A stretch of 64,000 nt of DNA from Candidatus Poribacteria bacterium (GCA_022827225.1 JAJDTJ010000104.1:60797-124796), one strand, 5' to 3'; numbered from the stretch's first letter, positions 44,402 through 53,981 are shown. The notes: a model not told the origin generated them from the letters alone. Numbers and translations are program-made.

Positions 44402-45985
44402 TTATACCGTATCCTCCAGAATCTTTGCAACATTCTCGGAGATGCGTTCTTCGAGTTGGTGTGCTTCGGCATTTAGGATGGCTAATTCCTCGTTGAGCTG
44501 TGTAAATCGTTCGGTGAAGTCGAAATCATCGGTTGTCTGCTCATCAACGCCCACATAGCGTCCGGGGTTCAGACTCCAACCTTGTGTCTCAATCTCGGCA
44601 ATCGTAGCGACCTTGCAAAGCCCAGGGACATCAACGTATTCTATATCGGGGAATTTTGAGGCGAGGAAATCTGCGCTGTCGTGTTGATTTTCTGGTGCCT
44701 CTCCGCGATAAAGTCTGACGATATTTGCAAGGAATTCAAGTTGTAAGGGTGTGAATTCTCGATGGGCGCGGCTCACCTGCTGATAGAGGTGGCGCGCGTC
44801 AATGAACAAGACTGTATTGTGTCTATCGCTGTTCCGTTTGGACTTATCGAAAAACCAGAGGGTACAGGGTAAGGTGACGGTATAAAAGAAATTTGAGGCG
44901 ATGCTGACGATGACATCGACTGCCCCCGATTCAATAATTTGGCGGCGGATGTCGAGTTCAGAGGCGCGGGCATCGGCGGCGGAGTTCGCCATGACGAAAC
45001 CTGCACGTCCGGATTCAGAGAGCGAACTGTAGAACAGTTGTATCCAAAGATAGTTGGCATTGTCAACGCGTGGCATTCCGAACGGAAATCGGGGATCGTC
45101 TTTGATGCGTTCTCTGTCTACGCGATCGACGTTGAAAGGTGGATTTGCCATGACGAAATCAAACCTATTGAGACAGTTGTGCGGATCCTCGTAGTAACTA
45201 TTTGCTTGTTTGATATCGCCTTCAAGCGCATGGACGGCGAGATTCATCTTGCACAGCCTGATGGTTTCAACGACGCGTTCAACGCCGTAAATGCTAATGT
45301 CCCCGGGGTTTCCATTTTTCTTGTGGTTGCTAATGAACGCTGCACTCTGGACGAACATGCCACCGGATCCGCAGGCGGGATCAAGGATGCGCCCATGAAA
45401 GGGTTGGATAATCTCAACGATGAGTTTCACGAGCGATGTCGGCGTGAAGAATTCACCGCCGCGTTGTCCCTCGCTCATGGCGAAATTGCCGAGGAAATAC
45501 TCATAAACCTTCCCGAAAGCATCTCCTTCAATGTCCATAGGGATCTGTTCCATGATACGGAGGAGTTCAAGGAGCGTATTTTTTTCAAGTCGATTGTAAG
45601 TTTTGGGGAGGACACTCTCTATTTGTGAATTTTCCGCTTCTATTGCCTTCATGGCATCAGTGACGGCTTGCCCGATGTTTTCACCTTCTGGCAAATTCAG
45701 TAGGTGTTGGAAACGTGAATGCTTTGGCAGATAAAGTACACCGCGGGCTTGACATTCCATTCTCAGGTCGGGATGCCTGCGGCTGTTTGGATCGGCTTCG
45801 CTGCTGATTTCTTGTTCAGCCTGTGTAAATTTGTGATCGGCGTATCGTAAAAAGATAAGACCGAGAACAGGTGTTGAGTATTCGGATGCCTTAAGACGTG
45901 AATTGGCTCGGAGTTCATCGGCAGCACTCCAGAGCCTATTTTCGATGTCGGTGAGATTGGTGTTCATAATATCTGTTTTCTTCAT
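44402..45985 (-). CDS. hsdM: Type I restriction-modification DNA methyltransferase subunit
   Basis: 527 residues. The N-terminal helical domain ([20 protein letters not shown]) is followed by the N6-adenine MTase domain: motif [17 protein letters not shown], motif [13 protein letters not shown], and [16 protein letters not shown] upstream. The C-terminus ends [14 protein letters not shown]. It methylates adenine at the sites selected by HsdS. Its ATG overlaps the stop of the 2H phosphoesterase gene (TAATG), so the two are coupled. hsdS and hsdR lie 8 and 14 kb further on, separated by inserted defence genes. Confidence 0.94.
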   Translation of the reverse strand: MKKTDIMNTNLTDIENRLWSAADELRANSRLKASEYSTPVLGLIFLRYADHKFTQAEQEISSEADPNSRRHPDLRMECQARGVLYLPKHSRFQHLLNLPEGENIGQAVTDAMKAIEAENSQIESVLPKTYNRLEKNTLLELLRIMEQIPMDIEGDAFGKVYEYFLGNFAMSEGQRGGEFFTPTSLVKLIVEIIQPFHGRILDPACGSGGMFVQSAAFISNHKKNGNPGDISIYGVERVVETIRLCKMNLAVHALEGDIKQANSYYEDPHNCLNRFDFVMANPPFNVDRVDRERIKDDPRFPFGMPRVDNANYLWIQLFYSSLSESGRAGFVMANSAADARASELDIRRQIIESGAVDVIVSIASNFFYTVTLPCTLWFFDKSKRNSDRHNTVLFIDARHLYQQVSRAHREFTPLQLEFLANIVRLYRGEAPENQHDSADFLASKFPDIEYVDVPGLCKVATIAEIETQGWSLNPGRYVGVDEQTTDDFDFTERFTQLNEELAILNAEAHQLEERISENVAKILEDTV

Positions 45986-46530
45986 TAACTCCTTATTTGA
46001 AATGGAAATTGTTCCGCAACGACGAACCGGTCATCTGTTTCGGGGGAACGGTAGATGAGACTGAGGTGTGCAAGTTCACACTGTATCGGCTGCCATTCGG
46101 TTTGGAGACGTTGTTGTTCGGTCTGCAGGGAGCGGTGCTGGAGTTGTCCGACGGAGAGGTGCGGGTGGAATCCGCCAGCAAAGCGCGCCGTGTCGTCATA
46201 GTCTGGCAGATGCGTCATGAGCGCGTTGTGGAGCCGCAAGATGTCGTCTTTAGGTTCTGGAACGAGGAACATCGTACACGATTTACGGTGTTTGAACGCG
46301 TCGAAACGTGCAAACTGTACAGAAAAGGGAGACACCTGTTGCGCGGCTTTCGCGAGTGCAGGGGTAATCGTGGTGAAATCTTGACGTTCCGCAAATGGAT
46401 AGAGGAGCGTTATATGAGGCATCCACCGTCTGAAGTTCCGGTCGTGAACTCGACGGATGGCTTGGATCGGTGGCTGCACGGTTTCTGGTGGGATGAGAAC
46501 AACGGCTGTGGTGTGGGTTTTGTTTGACAT
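45985..46530 (-). CDS. 2H phosphoesterase (2'-5' RNA ligase-like)
   Basis: 181 residues with two H-x-T/S motifs: PHITLLYPF near residue 40 and HPHLSVGQL near 125, the catalytic histidines of the 2H superfamily. These enzymes ligate or hydrolyse 2'-5' or cyclic nucleotide phosphodiester bonds. Placement directly before hsdM with a one-base TAATG overlap is notable, because 2H phosphoesterases can degrade nucleotide second messengers and a TIR-like signalling gene is nearby. That link is speculative. Confidence 0.82.
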   Translation of the reverse strand: MSNKTHTTAVVLIPPETVQPPIQAIRRVHDRNFRRWMPHITLLYPFAERQDFTTITPALAKAAQQVSPFSVQFARFDAFKHRKSCTMFLVPEPKDDILRLHNALMTHLPDYDDTARFAGGFHPHLSVGQLQHRSLQTEQQRLQTEWQPIQCELAHLSLIYRSPETDDRFVVAEQFPFQIRS

Positions 46531-46568
46531 AAATAAGATAATAGCTGTCGGCGGTCAGCAGTCAGCAA

Positions 46569-47369
46569 TCAGCGACCGATAGACATCCCCCATCGTCCGC
46601 CATCCACGTGTAGCGTCTGTCCTGTAATGTAAGAGGCATCGTCACTGAGGAGGAAGGCGATAGCTGATGCGATTTCTTCGGGTCCGGCGCGACGTTTCAT
46701 AATGCAGGAATTGATCGGCGTTTCCTCTAATTCTTTTTTTCGAGCAGCAGGGTCGGGTGCTTTACCGAAGTGCATCTCTGTTACGATCCAACCCGGGGCA
46801 ATAGCGTTGACACGGATGCCGTATTCGACGAATTCATACGCCATTGTTTTCGTGAGAGAGACCAATGCGGATTTAATCGCATCGTAGACCCATCCCCCGG
46901 GTCTGCCGAGAAATCCACCCTCTGATGAAAGATTAACGATAGCAGACCCTTCCTGCTTCAAAAGCGGTAATAGGTGCTGCGTGATGAGGACCCACCCTCG
47001 GAGACCGATTGCGGTTTCGGGTTGCCAATTCGGGATCCACGCGCCGTCCTCTATTGTGCCAGAGCGCGCGATAGCGGCGTTATTGACGAGGACGTGAAGC
47101 GCGGAAAACTTTTTGGCGACAGTACGTGCGGCGGCGATAACGCTTTCATCATCAGCAAGATCCACTTCTACAAAAAGCACCTTCCCACCTGTCTCTTGGA
47201 TTTCGGTGACTGCTCGATTCGCCATTTCGGGGTCATTATCGGCGATGATGACGTGCGCGCCTTCCGCTGCGAGACGGTCCGCTGTTGCTCTGCCGATGCC
47301 AGAGGCGCCACCTGTTATTAATGCGATTTTATCTGTAAAACGGATTGTTCCCCACGGATTTGTTTGCAT
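46569..47369 (-). CDS. SDR-family dehydrogenase
   Basis: About 266 residues from ATG 47369, with AAAGGAAA upstream; the ORF extends to 47447 but that leader is unlikely. Classical SDR motifs are ALITGGASGIGRAT for NAD(P) binding, VNNAAIA, and a Y-D-A-I-K active site with Ser in NLSSEGG. It oxidises or reduces a hydroxyl/ketone; substrate unknown. The following gene upstream is another SDR, so they may act in the same route. Confidence 0.86.
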   Translation of the reverse strand: MQTNPWGTIRFTDKIALITGGASGIGRATADRLAAEGAHVIIADNDPEMANRAVTEIQETGGKVLFVEVDLADDESVIAAARTVAKKFSALHVLVNNAAIARSGTIEDGAWIPNWQPETAIGLRGWVLITQHLLPLLKQEGSAIVNLSSEGGFLGRPGGWVYDAIKSALVSLTKTMAYEFVEYGIRVNAIAPGWIVTEMHFGKAPDPAARKKELEETPINSCIMKRRAGPEEIASAIAFLLSDDASYITGQTLHVDGGRWGMSIGR

Positions 47370-47419
47370 TCGTAGTTTTCCTTTAATTGGGTTGTCAGCA
47401 ATCAGTGATCGGCTGTCAG

Positions 47420-47578
47420 AAATCGCGAGCGCGGGAAAAACACCCAAGCAAAAACACTCGCTCCTACAGAAGAGATGATTTGTTTCTAAATCGCGAGTAA
47501 AACTCGCTCCTACAGAGGAGATGGTTTATTTCTAAATCGCGAGTAAAACTCGCTCCTACAGAGGAGATGGTTTGTCTA
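47420..47578. repeat. Tandem repeat, three units (46-bp unit)
   Basis: Two exact-spaced units start at 47488 and 47534 (AAATCGCGAGTAAAACTCGC, then TCCTACAGAGGAGATGG), with a longer diverged unit at 47420. Each unit holds two small hairpins: GCGAG/CTCGC and CTCC/GGAG. A related ACTCGCTCCTACA sequence appears at about 53920. TCAGC-type repeats sit beside it (47389-47418). Confidence 0.8.
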
Positions 47579-48349
47579 TACACCTGCGGCGAAGCCGCCA
47601 TCAACAAGTACGGAGGCACCGGTGATCCATTCCGCATCGTCGGAGGCGAGAAAGACACAAGCACGTCCGATGTCTCTCGGTAGACCGAAACGCGGTAAAG
47701 CGGTCTTTTCGAGTGCCGCTTCTATCTGATCTGGGGTGAGGTAGTCCTGGATGGATGTTTCAATATAACCCGGACAGATAGCGTTAACGGTTATGCCGTA
47801 TTGTCCAACTTCTAATGCAATGTCTCGCACCATATTGACGACAGCGGCTTTCGCTGGTGCATAGGCGGGTCCTGCACCGCCGCCATAGGCATGGACGGAG
47901 GCTATCTGAATAATCCGACCAAATTTCGACTTTTTCAGGTGTGGGATCGCGAGTTTCGTGAACATGAAAACGCCACGGAGGTTGACACCGACGACTTGAT
48001 CCCAATCGGCGATAGAGATGTCTTGTGAGCCGCCGGGGATGTGGATACCGGCGTTATTGACGAGAATATCGAGTCCGCGGAAGTGTTCGACGGTCTGCTG
48101 GATTGCGTCAGCGATTTGTGTTTCGTCGGCGACATCGGTTTGTAGGAATATACCCTGCGCGCCGAGTTTTTCGATCTCTGCGACGGTTGGGGTCGTAACA
48201 TCGGTTTCGTGATATTTGCCGCGAAGAGGTGCCTCTTGTTTATCTACGACCACGACACGCGCGCCCTCACTGGCGAATTCGAGGGCGATACCGCGCCCGA
48301 TGCCTGAACTCCCACCAGTTACAAGGCAAACGCGATCCTTGAGTAGCAT
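47576..48349 (-). CDS. SDR-family dehydrogenase
   Basis: 257 residues. CLVTGGSSGIGRGI is the cofactor loop, VNNAGIHIPGG the structural motif, and Y-A-P-A-K the catalytic Tyr/Lys pair with Ser in QIASVHAYG. It is a classical short-chain dehydrogenase related to glucose-1-dehydrogenases and 3-oxoacyl-ACP reductases. It is separated from the downstream SDR by a tandem repeat array. Substrate unknown. Confidence 0.86.
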   Translation of the reverse strand: MLLKDRVCLVTGGSSGIGRGIALEFASEGARVVVVDKQEAPLRGKYHETDVTTPTVAEIEKLGAQGIFLQTDVADETQIADAIQQTVEHFRGLDILVNNAGIHIPGGSQDISIADWDQVVGVNLRGVFMFTKLAIPHLKKSKFGRIIQIASVHAYGGGAGPAYAPAKAAVVNMVRDIALEVGQYGITVNAICPGYIETSIQDYLTPDQIEAALEKTALPRFGLPRDIGRACVFLASDDAEWITGASVLVDGGFAAGV

Positions 48350-48387
48350 TAGTGTCTTTCTCCCGAAAGCAAACAGACATCGTTACG

Positions 48388-48470
48388 TAACAAAAACTCG
48401 CTGGTGATTGACTGTTTTGTCCGAAGGATTAATATGAATTTCAACCCGGCGGTTCAGCAAACACAACTGT
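48388..48470 (-). pseudogene. Relic of an XRE antitoxin C-terminus
   Basis: The minus-strand frame LLNRRVEIHINPSDK matches LLKRLNRNIEIRITPSDEK of the HTH protein at 44054 and then stops at 48388. The rest of the gene is missing. To its right an 11-bp inverted repeat GTACCATAGGA/TCCTATGGTAC (48474-48506) marks the breakpoint. Confidence 0.6.
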
Positions 48471-48544
48471 CTGGTACCATAGGAGACCAACAGTTTCCTA
48501 TGGTACATAAAGAGCAGTATGCGTAAGTCCTGTTCTTTTTCAAT

Positions 48545-48619
48545 TATACCGTATCCTCCAAAATCTTTGCAACTTTTTCTGCGATGCGTTCAAGGCGAAA
48601 CGTATAAGTCTTAATGGCG
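48545..48619 (-). pseudogene. Relic of an hsdM 3' end
   Basis: The minus-strand frame ending [16 protein letters not shown] and the following ATTATACCGTATCCTCC on the plus strand match the last codons of the intact hsdM ([14 protein letters not shown]) at 44402. Together with the antitoxin relic downstream it preserves the gene order hsdM-xre of the intact locus. Confidence 0.65.
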
Positions 48620-51600
48620 TTAGAAATAAGATCTGCCGAGTGAGTTGCCTGCTCCGAATGCGTTATAGGGGACGCCTGCTGGCAAGGTGCGGATCCCCCA
48701 CGTTTCAGTGGTTGCGTCGTAGCCGACACCCATTGAGACGGCGGGTTCTTGGATGAGATTCACTTGGAATGTGAAGTCTTGACGGACGTTGTCGTAAGGC
48801 GGATCGCGCTTGATACCGATACGACTCCAAGAGATTCGGAGGTTCCAATCGTGTAGATTCCGGGTCATACTTAAACGCTGCTGATAGAACTGTCCATCAA
48901 TCGGATAGTAGATGACATTGGCATCGAACTCAAGGTTCCGGCTGACACGGTAGCGTCCAGTGGCGGTAATAGAACGGGAGGCGCGTCTTGCGGTGTGCCG
49001 TTTACTAAAAGAACTTCCGATACTGATGTTCCACGTTTGTCGTGTGTAGCGGATGTTGGAACGGAAACCGACCATCTTGAACTGTTGTCCATCAACTGGA
49101 TGTGGATTCGGGTCGTGCGTGGTGCGGATTGTCATGTTCAGGTTTCGGCTTGGGAGCGGTACAAATGTGAAGTCGCTCTCAATAGGTTCAAACTGACGTT
49201 CGTATAACGGGTCGAATTCCGTGAAATCGGCGGTGAGGCGCGTATTCAGATAGAAGACGCGATGCGGCGATTGGCTCCGTCGCGTTTTGATCTCAATTGC
49301 TGTATTAAAGTTGTAACTAAGTCGCTTCCGTTCATAGAAGTAGGTGCTGGGCCCGAAAGGATAGAGGTTATCGTTTTTATCAACGGCAGGCTGGTAATCG
49401 TATCGGAGTGTGGATTGAATTTCATGGCGCAACTTCCGTAACCCGGGTATAAAACTAACATTGTAGATACGGAAAAGCGTGTTTGAAGCGGATCCGTTGA
49501 AACTGAAAACGCCTCTAAAAATGTTCTTGTTCTGATCTTGGTCTCGGTCGTGCCAGATCATATTTGTATTGAGGTTGAGGTTAAGTTGCAGTTCTCGCAA
49601 GGGGGTGATAAGGAGCGTCGATTGTTTACGGATATCAAAGCCGAGGTCCATGGTTTTCAGCGAGACTTTTCTCTCCTCAACCCCTTTTTTATTCCGAAAA
49701 GTGTCTTTATAGAAGTTCCCGAGTTCAATGTCAAGGTCAAAGCTGGCGCTTTCGAGTGTTGGAACGGCAAACATTGAGAGGAACGGTGTTTCCGTTTGAA
49801 ATTTTTCAGAAATCGTTACCATCTCATCATTGACGGTCTCAAGGATTGGGAGTGAGCTGAGGCGCATCCGTGAGAAGTTGAGGGTTAATCGTGGCAGCTT
49901 CTGTAGCGATCTTGTGCCTTGACCGGTGAAATCGTGGATGTGGCGGACTTCAAGTCGGCTTGCGATATCGCCGATGGTTTCCCGCGAGAATTTCAGGTTC
50001 CCGTTCTCATCAACGTCTTCAAGATCATAAGTAGAGAAACCGGTTCCGTAGGTGAGTAGGGCGAAAGAGTTGAGTGTAGCTTCGTTGGGGAGTTGATATT
50101 CCTCTTTATAGCTCTCAGCCCGAAGTTCGGTTCTGCCTGTGAAACTAATGGGTTTCCTTCCGGCTTGACGGTTATCCCAGGGGGTATAGATGGAATGTGT
50201 ATGTCCCCACCGCATTATATAGTTGTTCCCGGTTCGGACGGCGCTCTGCCGCTGCGCGGAATAGAGGTCTTTACCGAAGAAGTAGAGTTCACCTCGAAAG
50301 GTCCGCTTCCTGTCGACTTTCATGAGGCGGATCGATTTTTTTGTGGATATGGGTCGCCTGCTGATTTCACCAGCATATAGACTTTGTGCCTCTGATGCCA
50401 CTGGGCTCGGGTCTTCCCACCGTCCGCGAAATCCGTGTTTCCGATAGATTTCGAGTTCTTCTTCGGCTTCTGGATCCTCGTCGGCGGATACGCTGTCCTC
50501 AGTAGCTCCGTTTTGATCTGGATCGGTGCCGTTCTGTGCGTTCTCCTGCGTTTGGTTTTGTTCAGCGTTCTGTGCGTCCTCCACATCAGCGGTAGCCGGT
50601 TCTTCGACAGGTTCTTCTACTTCAGGTGCAGTCTCGGTTTCTTGTGTTTGCATATCTTGTGTCGTCCGTTCAACATCTGCCTCGGTTTCTGCCTCGGTTT
50701 CTGTTTCTTCCGGTTCTGGGTTCATAACACTTTCGTAAAATGTCTCCCACTCTGCTTCAAATTGTGCTGCAATTTCTTCAAAAGTTGGTGTTTCTTCTTT
50801 TCTGATGAGTTGGAAGATGTAAAGTCCTTCGGGCATCGTGATAGGTCTGCGTTCGGTGATGTCTCCGGGTTTCTCTAAGCGTCTGACAGAGGATTGCCAA
50901 GAGGATTCCATCTCATTTAAGGGTAGGCCTTTGCCTTCGTTGACCTCGGACAATTTCGGTTCTGCTACGTTAGCGAATTCGTCGGGCATGTCTTTTACTA
51001 TGTCTGCGGATACTTGCACGAGTTGTTCAAAGGTTTCACCTTCTTGGGCGCGTTTGAGGATATCGTCTGCTAAGACCCGGAGTGCATCCTTGGTTTCATC
51101 GCTTGCGGTAATAGCGACATCGATTCTCCGAAGCCTAATCTCGGTTTCGCCGTAGACATCAATAACCTGTTCAGCCTTGAGGATGTGGAATGCGGATTCG
51201 GTTTGAATGACAGTACTAATTTCACCTTCTTGTAGTGCGAATGCGGCTTCTTCCAAAGCTGGATCAAGTTTAGGGTTCCCCTCCGCGTCGGTTTCTCCGC
51301 GTGCGAGGAATCCGAGATCGCCGCCGTCATAACGGGTTTCCGAATGGTCGGAGCTGCGCTGGGCGAGTTCTGCGAAATCCGTGCCTTCTTCTTCGAGTTC
51401 CTTAAGGAGTGCGTCAGCACTCTCCTTAGCGCGGTTAACGTCGTCGTCAGTGATTTTATATTCAATAAAAATCTGCTTTAACCAATAACGGTCGTATTCA
51501 CCGTCGAGTTGATCTTGTAACTCTTGTGCTTTCTCTTGTAGTTTGGTGCGCTGGTTGGGGGTTGCGTCATCTGGGATAGGAATATAAATTTCTTGGAATT

Positions 51601-52567
51601 GGGTATCCAAGAATCGATATTTTCCTTCAAAACCGTAGCCTTGTCCGCGTCTGGCACTTCTTTCGTAACGCAGTGCGCCGTCGTATCGGCGTTTACGGGC
51701 AATGGGTTGGATGATGATGATGTAAGGTCCTTGATAACTATCGGTTCCGAGTTTAACGATAATTTTCGCGACCTTTCCTTTACGGAGGTCCCGTCGAATC
51801 GCCGGAAAATAAAAGAGCGGAAACCCACCGATATGCAAGACGATGTTTTTCGCGATCATCTCCTGATTCATCCGGACGATGACTTCGGAAACACTGAAAT
51901 AGTAGTGTGGATGTTTCAATGAGCAAGTTGTTAGTGTCGCTCCTCGGATGTAGGATCGGTTGTCCTCAATTTTAAAGATTTCACTCCCACCGAAATACCA
52001 GGGGTCGCTGTATGTAAAACCGTTTCGGGCGATCCCTTTTTTGTTTTCGAGGTTAAAGATGAGTTCATCGGAGTAGGTTTCTTCGTCCCCGACAATGAGA
52101 TGGACGTTGCCGGATGCACGCATTAGGTTCTCGTCGAAGTCAGCCCAGACGTGATCTGCCCGCAAGATGACATCTTCAAATTTGATGAGCGCGTTGCCGT
52201 GTATCTGAACAAAATTGTCAACCATAGACATATCGTCGCCATCACCGATGACCATCCCCTCCTCTGGTGTGTCTGTTTCAGGGTTCAACCGTTCGGAACC
52301 GGATTCTGTTTCTTGTGTCTGGTCTGTGGTTTCGGTGGGTGTCGTCTCCGTTGCAGGCGGTTCAGACGGTTGTGCGTCTTGTGCTGGAATGGTCTGCAGC
52401 GGACAGAGGAAACAGACGAGTACGCATAGCGCGATTGCTATGCGCGTTGGCTTAGAAATCGCAAAAGGCGACTTGTGTCTTCGTGTGGAAAGGGCTATTT
52501 TCTGGGGATACACTGCGTTATTGTATTGATGTCGATGATAGGATGAATAGACGGCGCGCTTTTTCAC
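48620..52567 (-). CDS. lptD: LptD-like outer-membrane LPS assembly protein with inserted parvulin domains
   Basis: 1315 residues from a GTG. A late hydrophobic segment (about 42-60) is the likely signal. Residues 100-260 are the OstA/LptA-like jelly-roll (LRADHVWADFD, TTCSLKHPHYYF, GGFPLFYFPAIRRD). First barrel-like strands follow to about 330. Residues 360-470 are a parvulin PPIase domain (FAELAQRSSDHSETRYDGGDLG, given in part), 475-595 a second, degenerate one, and 615-705 an acidic Glu/Thr/Gln linker. The rest is beta-barrel ending in Phe. LptD inserts LPS into the outer leaflet; in other bacteria its folding needs the parvulin SurA. It lies 7 bases after surA. Confidence 0.85.
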   Translation of the reverse strand: MKKRAVYSSYHRHQYNNAVYPQKIALSTRRHKSPFAISKPTRIAIALCVLVCFLCPLQTIPAQDAQPSEPPATETTPTETTDQTQETESGSERLNPETDTPEEGMVIGDGDDMSMVDNFVQIHGNALIKFEDVILRADHVWADFDENLMRASGNVHLIVGDEETYSDELIFNLENKKGIARNGFTYSDPWYFGGSEIFKIEDNRSYIRGATLTTCSLKHPHYYFSVSEVIVRMNQEMIAKNIVLHIGGFPLFYFPAIRRDLRKGKVAKIIVKLGTDSYQGPYIIIIQPIARKRRYDGALRYERSARRGQGYGFEGKYRFLDTQFQEIYIPIPDDATPNQRTKLQEKAQELQDQLDGEYDRYWLKQIFIEYKITDDDVNRAKESADALLKELEEEGTDFAELAQRSSDHSETRYDGGDLGFLARGETDAEGNPKLDPALEEAAFALQEGEISTVIQTESAFHILKAEQVIDVYGETEIRLRRIDVAITASDETKDALRVLADDILKRAQEGETFEQLVQVSADIVKDMPDEFANVAEPKLSEVNEGKGLPLNEMESSWQSSVRRLEKPGDITERRPITMPEGLYIFQLIRKEETPTFEEIAAQFEAEWETFYESVMNPEPEETETEAETEADVERTTQDMQTQETETAPEVEEPVEEPATADVEDAQNAEQNQTQENAQNGTDPDQNGATEDSVSADEDPEAEEELEIYRKHGFRGRWEDPSPVASEAQSLYAGEISRRPISTKKSIRLMKVDRKRTFRGELYFFGKDLYSAQRQSAVRTGNNYIMRWGHTHSIYTPWDNRQAGRKPISFTGRTELRAESYKEEYQLPNEATLNSFALLTYGTGFSTYDLEDVDENGNLKFSRETIGDIASRLEVRHIHDFTGQGTRSLQKLPRLTLNFSRMRLSSLPILETVNDEMVTISEKFQTETPFLSMFAVPTLESASFDLDIELGNFYKDTFRNKKGVEERKVSLKTMDLGFDIRKQSTLLITPLRELQLNLNLNTNMIWHDRDQDQNKNIFRGVFSFNGSASNTLFRIYNVSFIPGLRKLRHEIQSTLRYDYQPAVDKNDNLYPFGPSTYFYERKRLSYNFNTAIEIKTRRSQSPHRVFYLNTRLTADFTEFDPLYERQFEPIESDFTFVPLPSRNLNMTIRTTHDPNPHPVDGQQFKMVGFRSNIRYTRQTWNISIGSSFSKRHTARRASRSITATGRYRVSRNLEFDANVIYYPIDGQFYQQRLSMTRNLHDWNLRISWSRIGIKRDPPYDNVRQDFTFQVNLIQEPAVSMGVGYDATTETWGIRTLPAGVPYNAFGAGNSLGRSYF

Positions 52568-52573
52568 AGTTTT

Positions 52574-53866
52574 TTATTCTTTCAAAGTGATTTTAATATA
52601 GGCGTTTTCAAGTAGTTTATTGGTGTATGCGTCCCATTCCTCCTGAAACCGTTGTTGGCGGAGGAGTGAGGTAATCTGTGCCTTTTCCATTTCGGTGAGT
52701 TCCGGGCTATTGCGCTGATCGACTCTGAAGATATGGAGTCCTAACTCGGTTTCATAGGGTTGACTGTATGCCCCGGCTTCCAACGGTTCTATGATGGCTC
52801 GCGTTTTAGGATTGAGTTCGGCTAAGGATCGGACACCGAGATCGCCTCCGTTTTCGCGTGTTTCATTATCGTCAGAATGTGTCAGTGCGAGTTTATTAAA
52901 ATCTTCACCGGCTTCCAATTGTGCGTAGATTTCGTTGGCGTGTTGACGTGCTTCCTGTATTGCTTCTGGACTGACTGTTAGTGGCACAATAAAATACCGG
53001 AATTCGATTGTCGCATCGGTTCGCTCTTCAACGGTGAAGATGTAGAGTCCCTTATCTCCGGCAATCGGTTCGCTGACAGCATCTATTTCCAAATTCGTCA
53101 ATGAATTCTGAAATATCTCTGGAAACTGACTGAGTTCTTCAGTTGTTGCTGTTATGAGAGTTCCAGCCTGTTGGGAGGTATCATAACGCTGTGCTTCTGT
53201 TTCAAACGTTGTCCTGCCGGCTTCGATTTCGTTCCGTGCTTTTGTGACGTTTTCGTAAGCGGTGTCCCGGTCGGCTTGGCTCGGTTTAAAAGCGACAAAG
53301 ATATGTCGTAGATTTACTTTATCAACTTTCGTTGATAATTGATCTCGATTTTCATCATAAAATTTCTGAATTTCGCTATTCCGTATCTGTAATCGGGGGA
53401 CGATTCTTCCCATAACGAGTTTCTCGGTTTTCAGGTTGCGCTCGGATTGTTCACGAAATGCGACGAGTGTCATCCCTTCTCGGTTCAACTGTGTTTTAAA
53501 TTCTTCATCGGTCTCAATTTGGTATTTGTCTTTAAAATCTTTTACGTACTGTTCAACCTCGGCATCGCTGACAGTAATTTTTAGTGTTAATGCTGCTTCC
53601 AAGAGTAGCATTTGCCGGATAAGTCTATCTAAAAGTTCGCTGCGTTGTTGTTCGGCCTCGTTGAGTGCCTCGCGTTCACTGAACCGATAGACCTGTTGGA
53701 GTTCCATAGCGCGTTGGTTTACCAAGATGTCGAGTTCTCGTTTGGTTACAACGTCGTCGTTGACATAAGCAATGATCCTATCAAATGTGCGGGCATGGAT
53801 ATCTGATATTCCGGTGCCGACGAGCAGGAGGATCAGGATGAGGTAGATACCTTTTTTGTAAACCAT
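52574..53866 (-). CDS. surA: SurA-like periplasmic chaperone/PPIase
   Basis: About 430 residues from ATG 53866, giving a clean signal peptide (KKGIYLILILLLVGTGI). The N-terminal chaperone domain (FDRIIAYVNDDVVTKRELDIL onward) matches SurA. Two parvulin domains follow: one around VNLRHIFVAFKPSQ and one with THSDDNETRENGGDLG, the latter the more canonical. SurA escorts unfolded outer-membrane proteins to the BAM complex. The gene is followed after 7 bases by lptD, the best-known SurA client, and preceded by two smaller PPIase-like genes. Confidence 0.87.
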   Translation of the reverse strand: MVYKKGIYLILILLLVGTGISDIHARTFDRIIAYVNDDVVTKRELDILVNQRAMELQQVYRFSEREALNEAEQQRSELLDRLIRQMLLLEAALTLKITVSDAEVEQYVKDFKDKYQIETDEEFKTQLNREGMTLVAFREQSERNLKTEKLVMGRIVPRLQIRNSEIQKFYDENRDQLSTKVDKVNLRHIFVAFKPSQADRDTAYENVTKARNEIEAGRTTFETEAQRYDTSQQAGTLITATTEELSQFPEIFQNSLTNLEIDAVSEPIAGDKGLYIFTVEERTDATIEFRYFIVPLTVSPEAIQEARQHANEIYAQLEAGEDFNKLALTHSDDNETRENGGDLGVRSLAELNPKTRAIIEPLEAGAYSQPYETELGLHIFRVDQRNSPELTEMEKAQITSLLRQQRFQEEWDAYTNKLLENAYIKITLKE

Positions 53867-53883
53867 TGTGTGTGATACTCCTA

Positions 53884-53965
53884 TTGCGGTTGCGAGCGTG
53901 CGGAAACACCGTAGCAAAACACTCGCTCCTACAAGAAGATGTGCGCGATGAAAAGATCGCGCACA
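53884..53965. repeat. Intergenic repeat with a 10-bp hairpin
   Basis: Contains ACTCGCTCCTACA, as in the 47420-47578 array, followed by the hairpin TGTGCGCGAT/ATCGCGCACA (53940-53965) with loop GAAAAG. It lies between a PPIase gene and surA on the minus strand. There is no T-run, so it is probably a processing or attenuation structure rather than a terminator. Confidence 0.6.
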
Positions 53966-53981
53966 CACTTATAGAATAAAG

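Noticed and set aside
47420..47578. CRISPR array
   Set aside because: The units are direct tandem repeats without unique spacers, and no cas genes are nearby.
51070..51465. Extra reading frames inside lptD
   Set aside because: Out-of-frame shadows with Thr/Lys/Ser-biased composition that mirror the codon pattern of the real gene.
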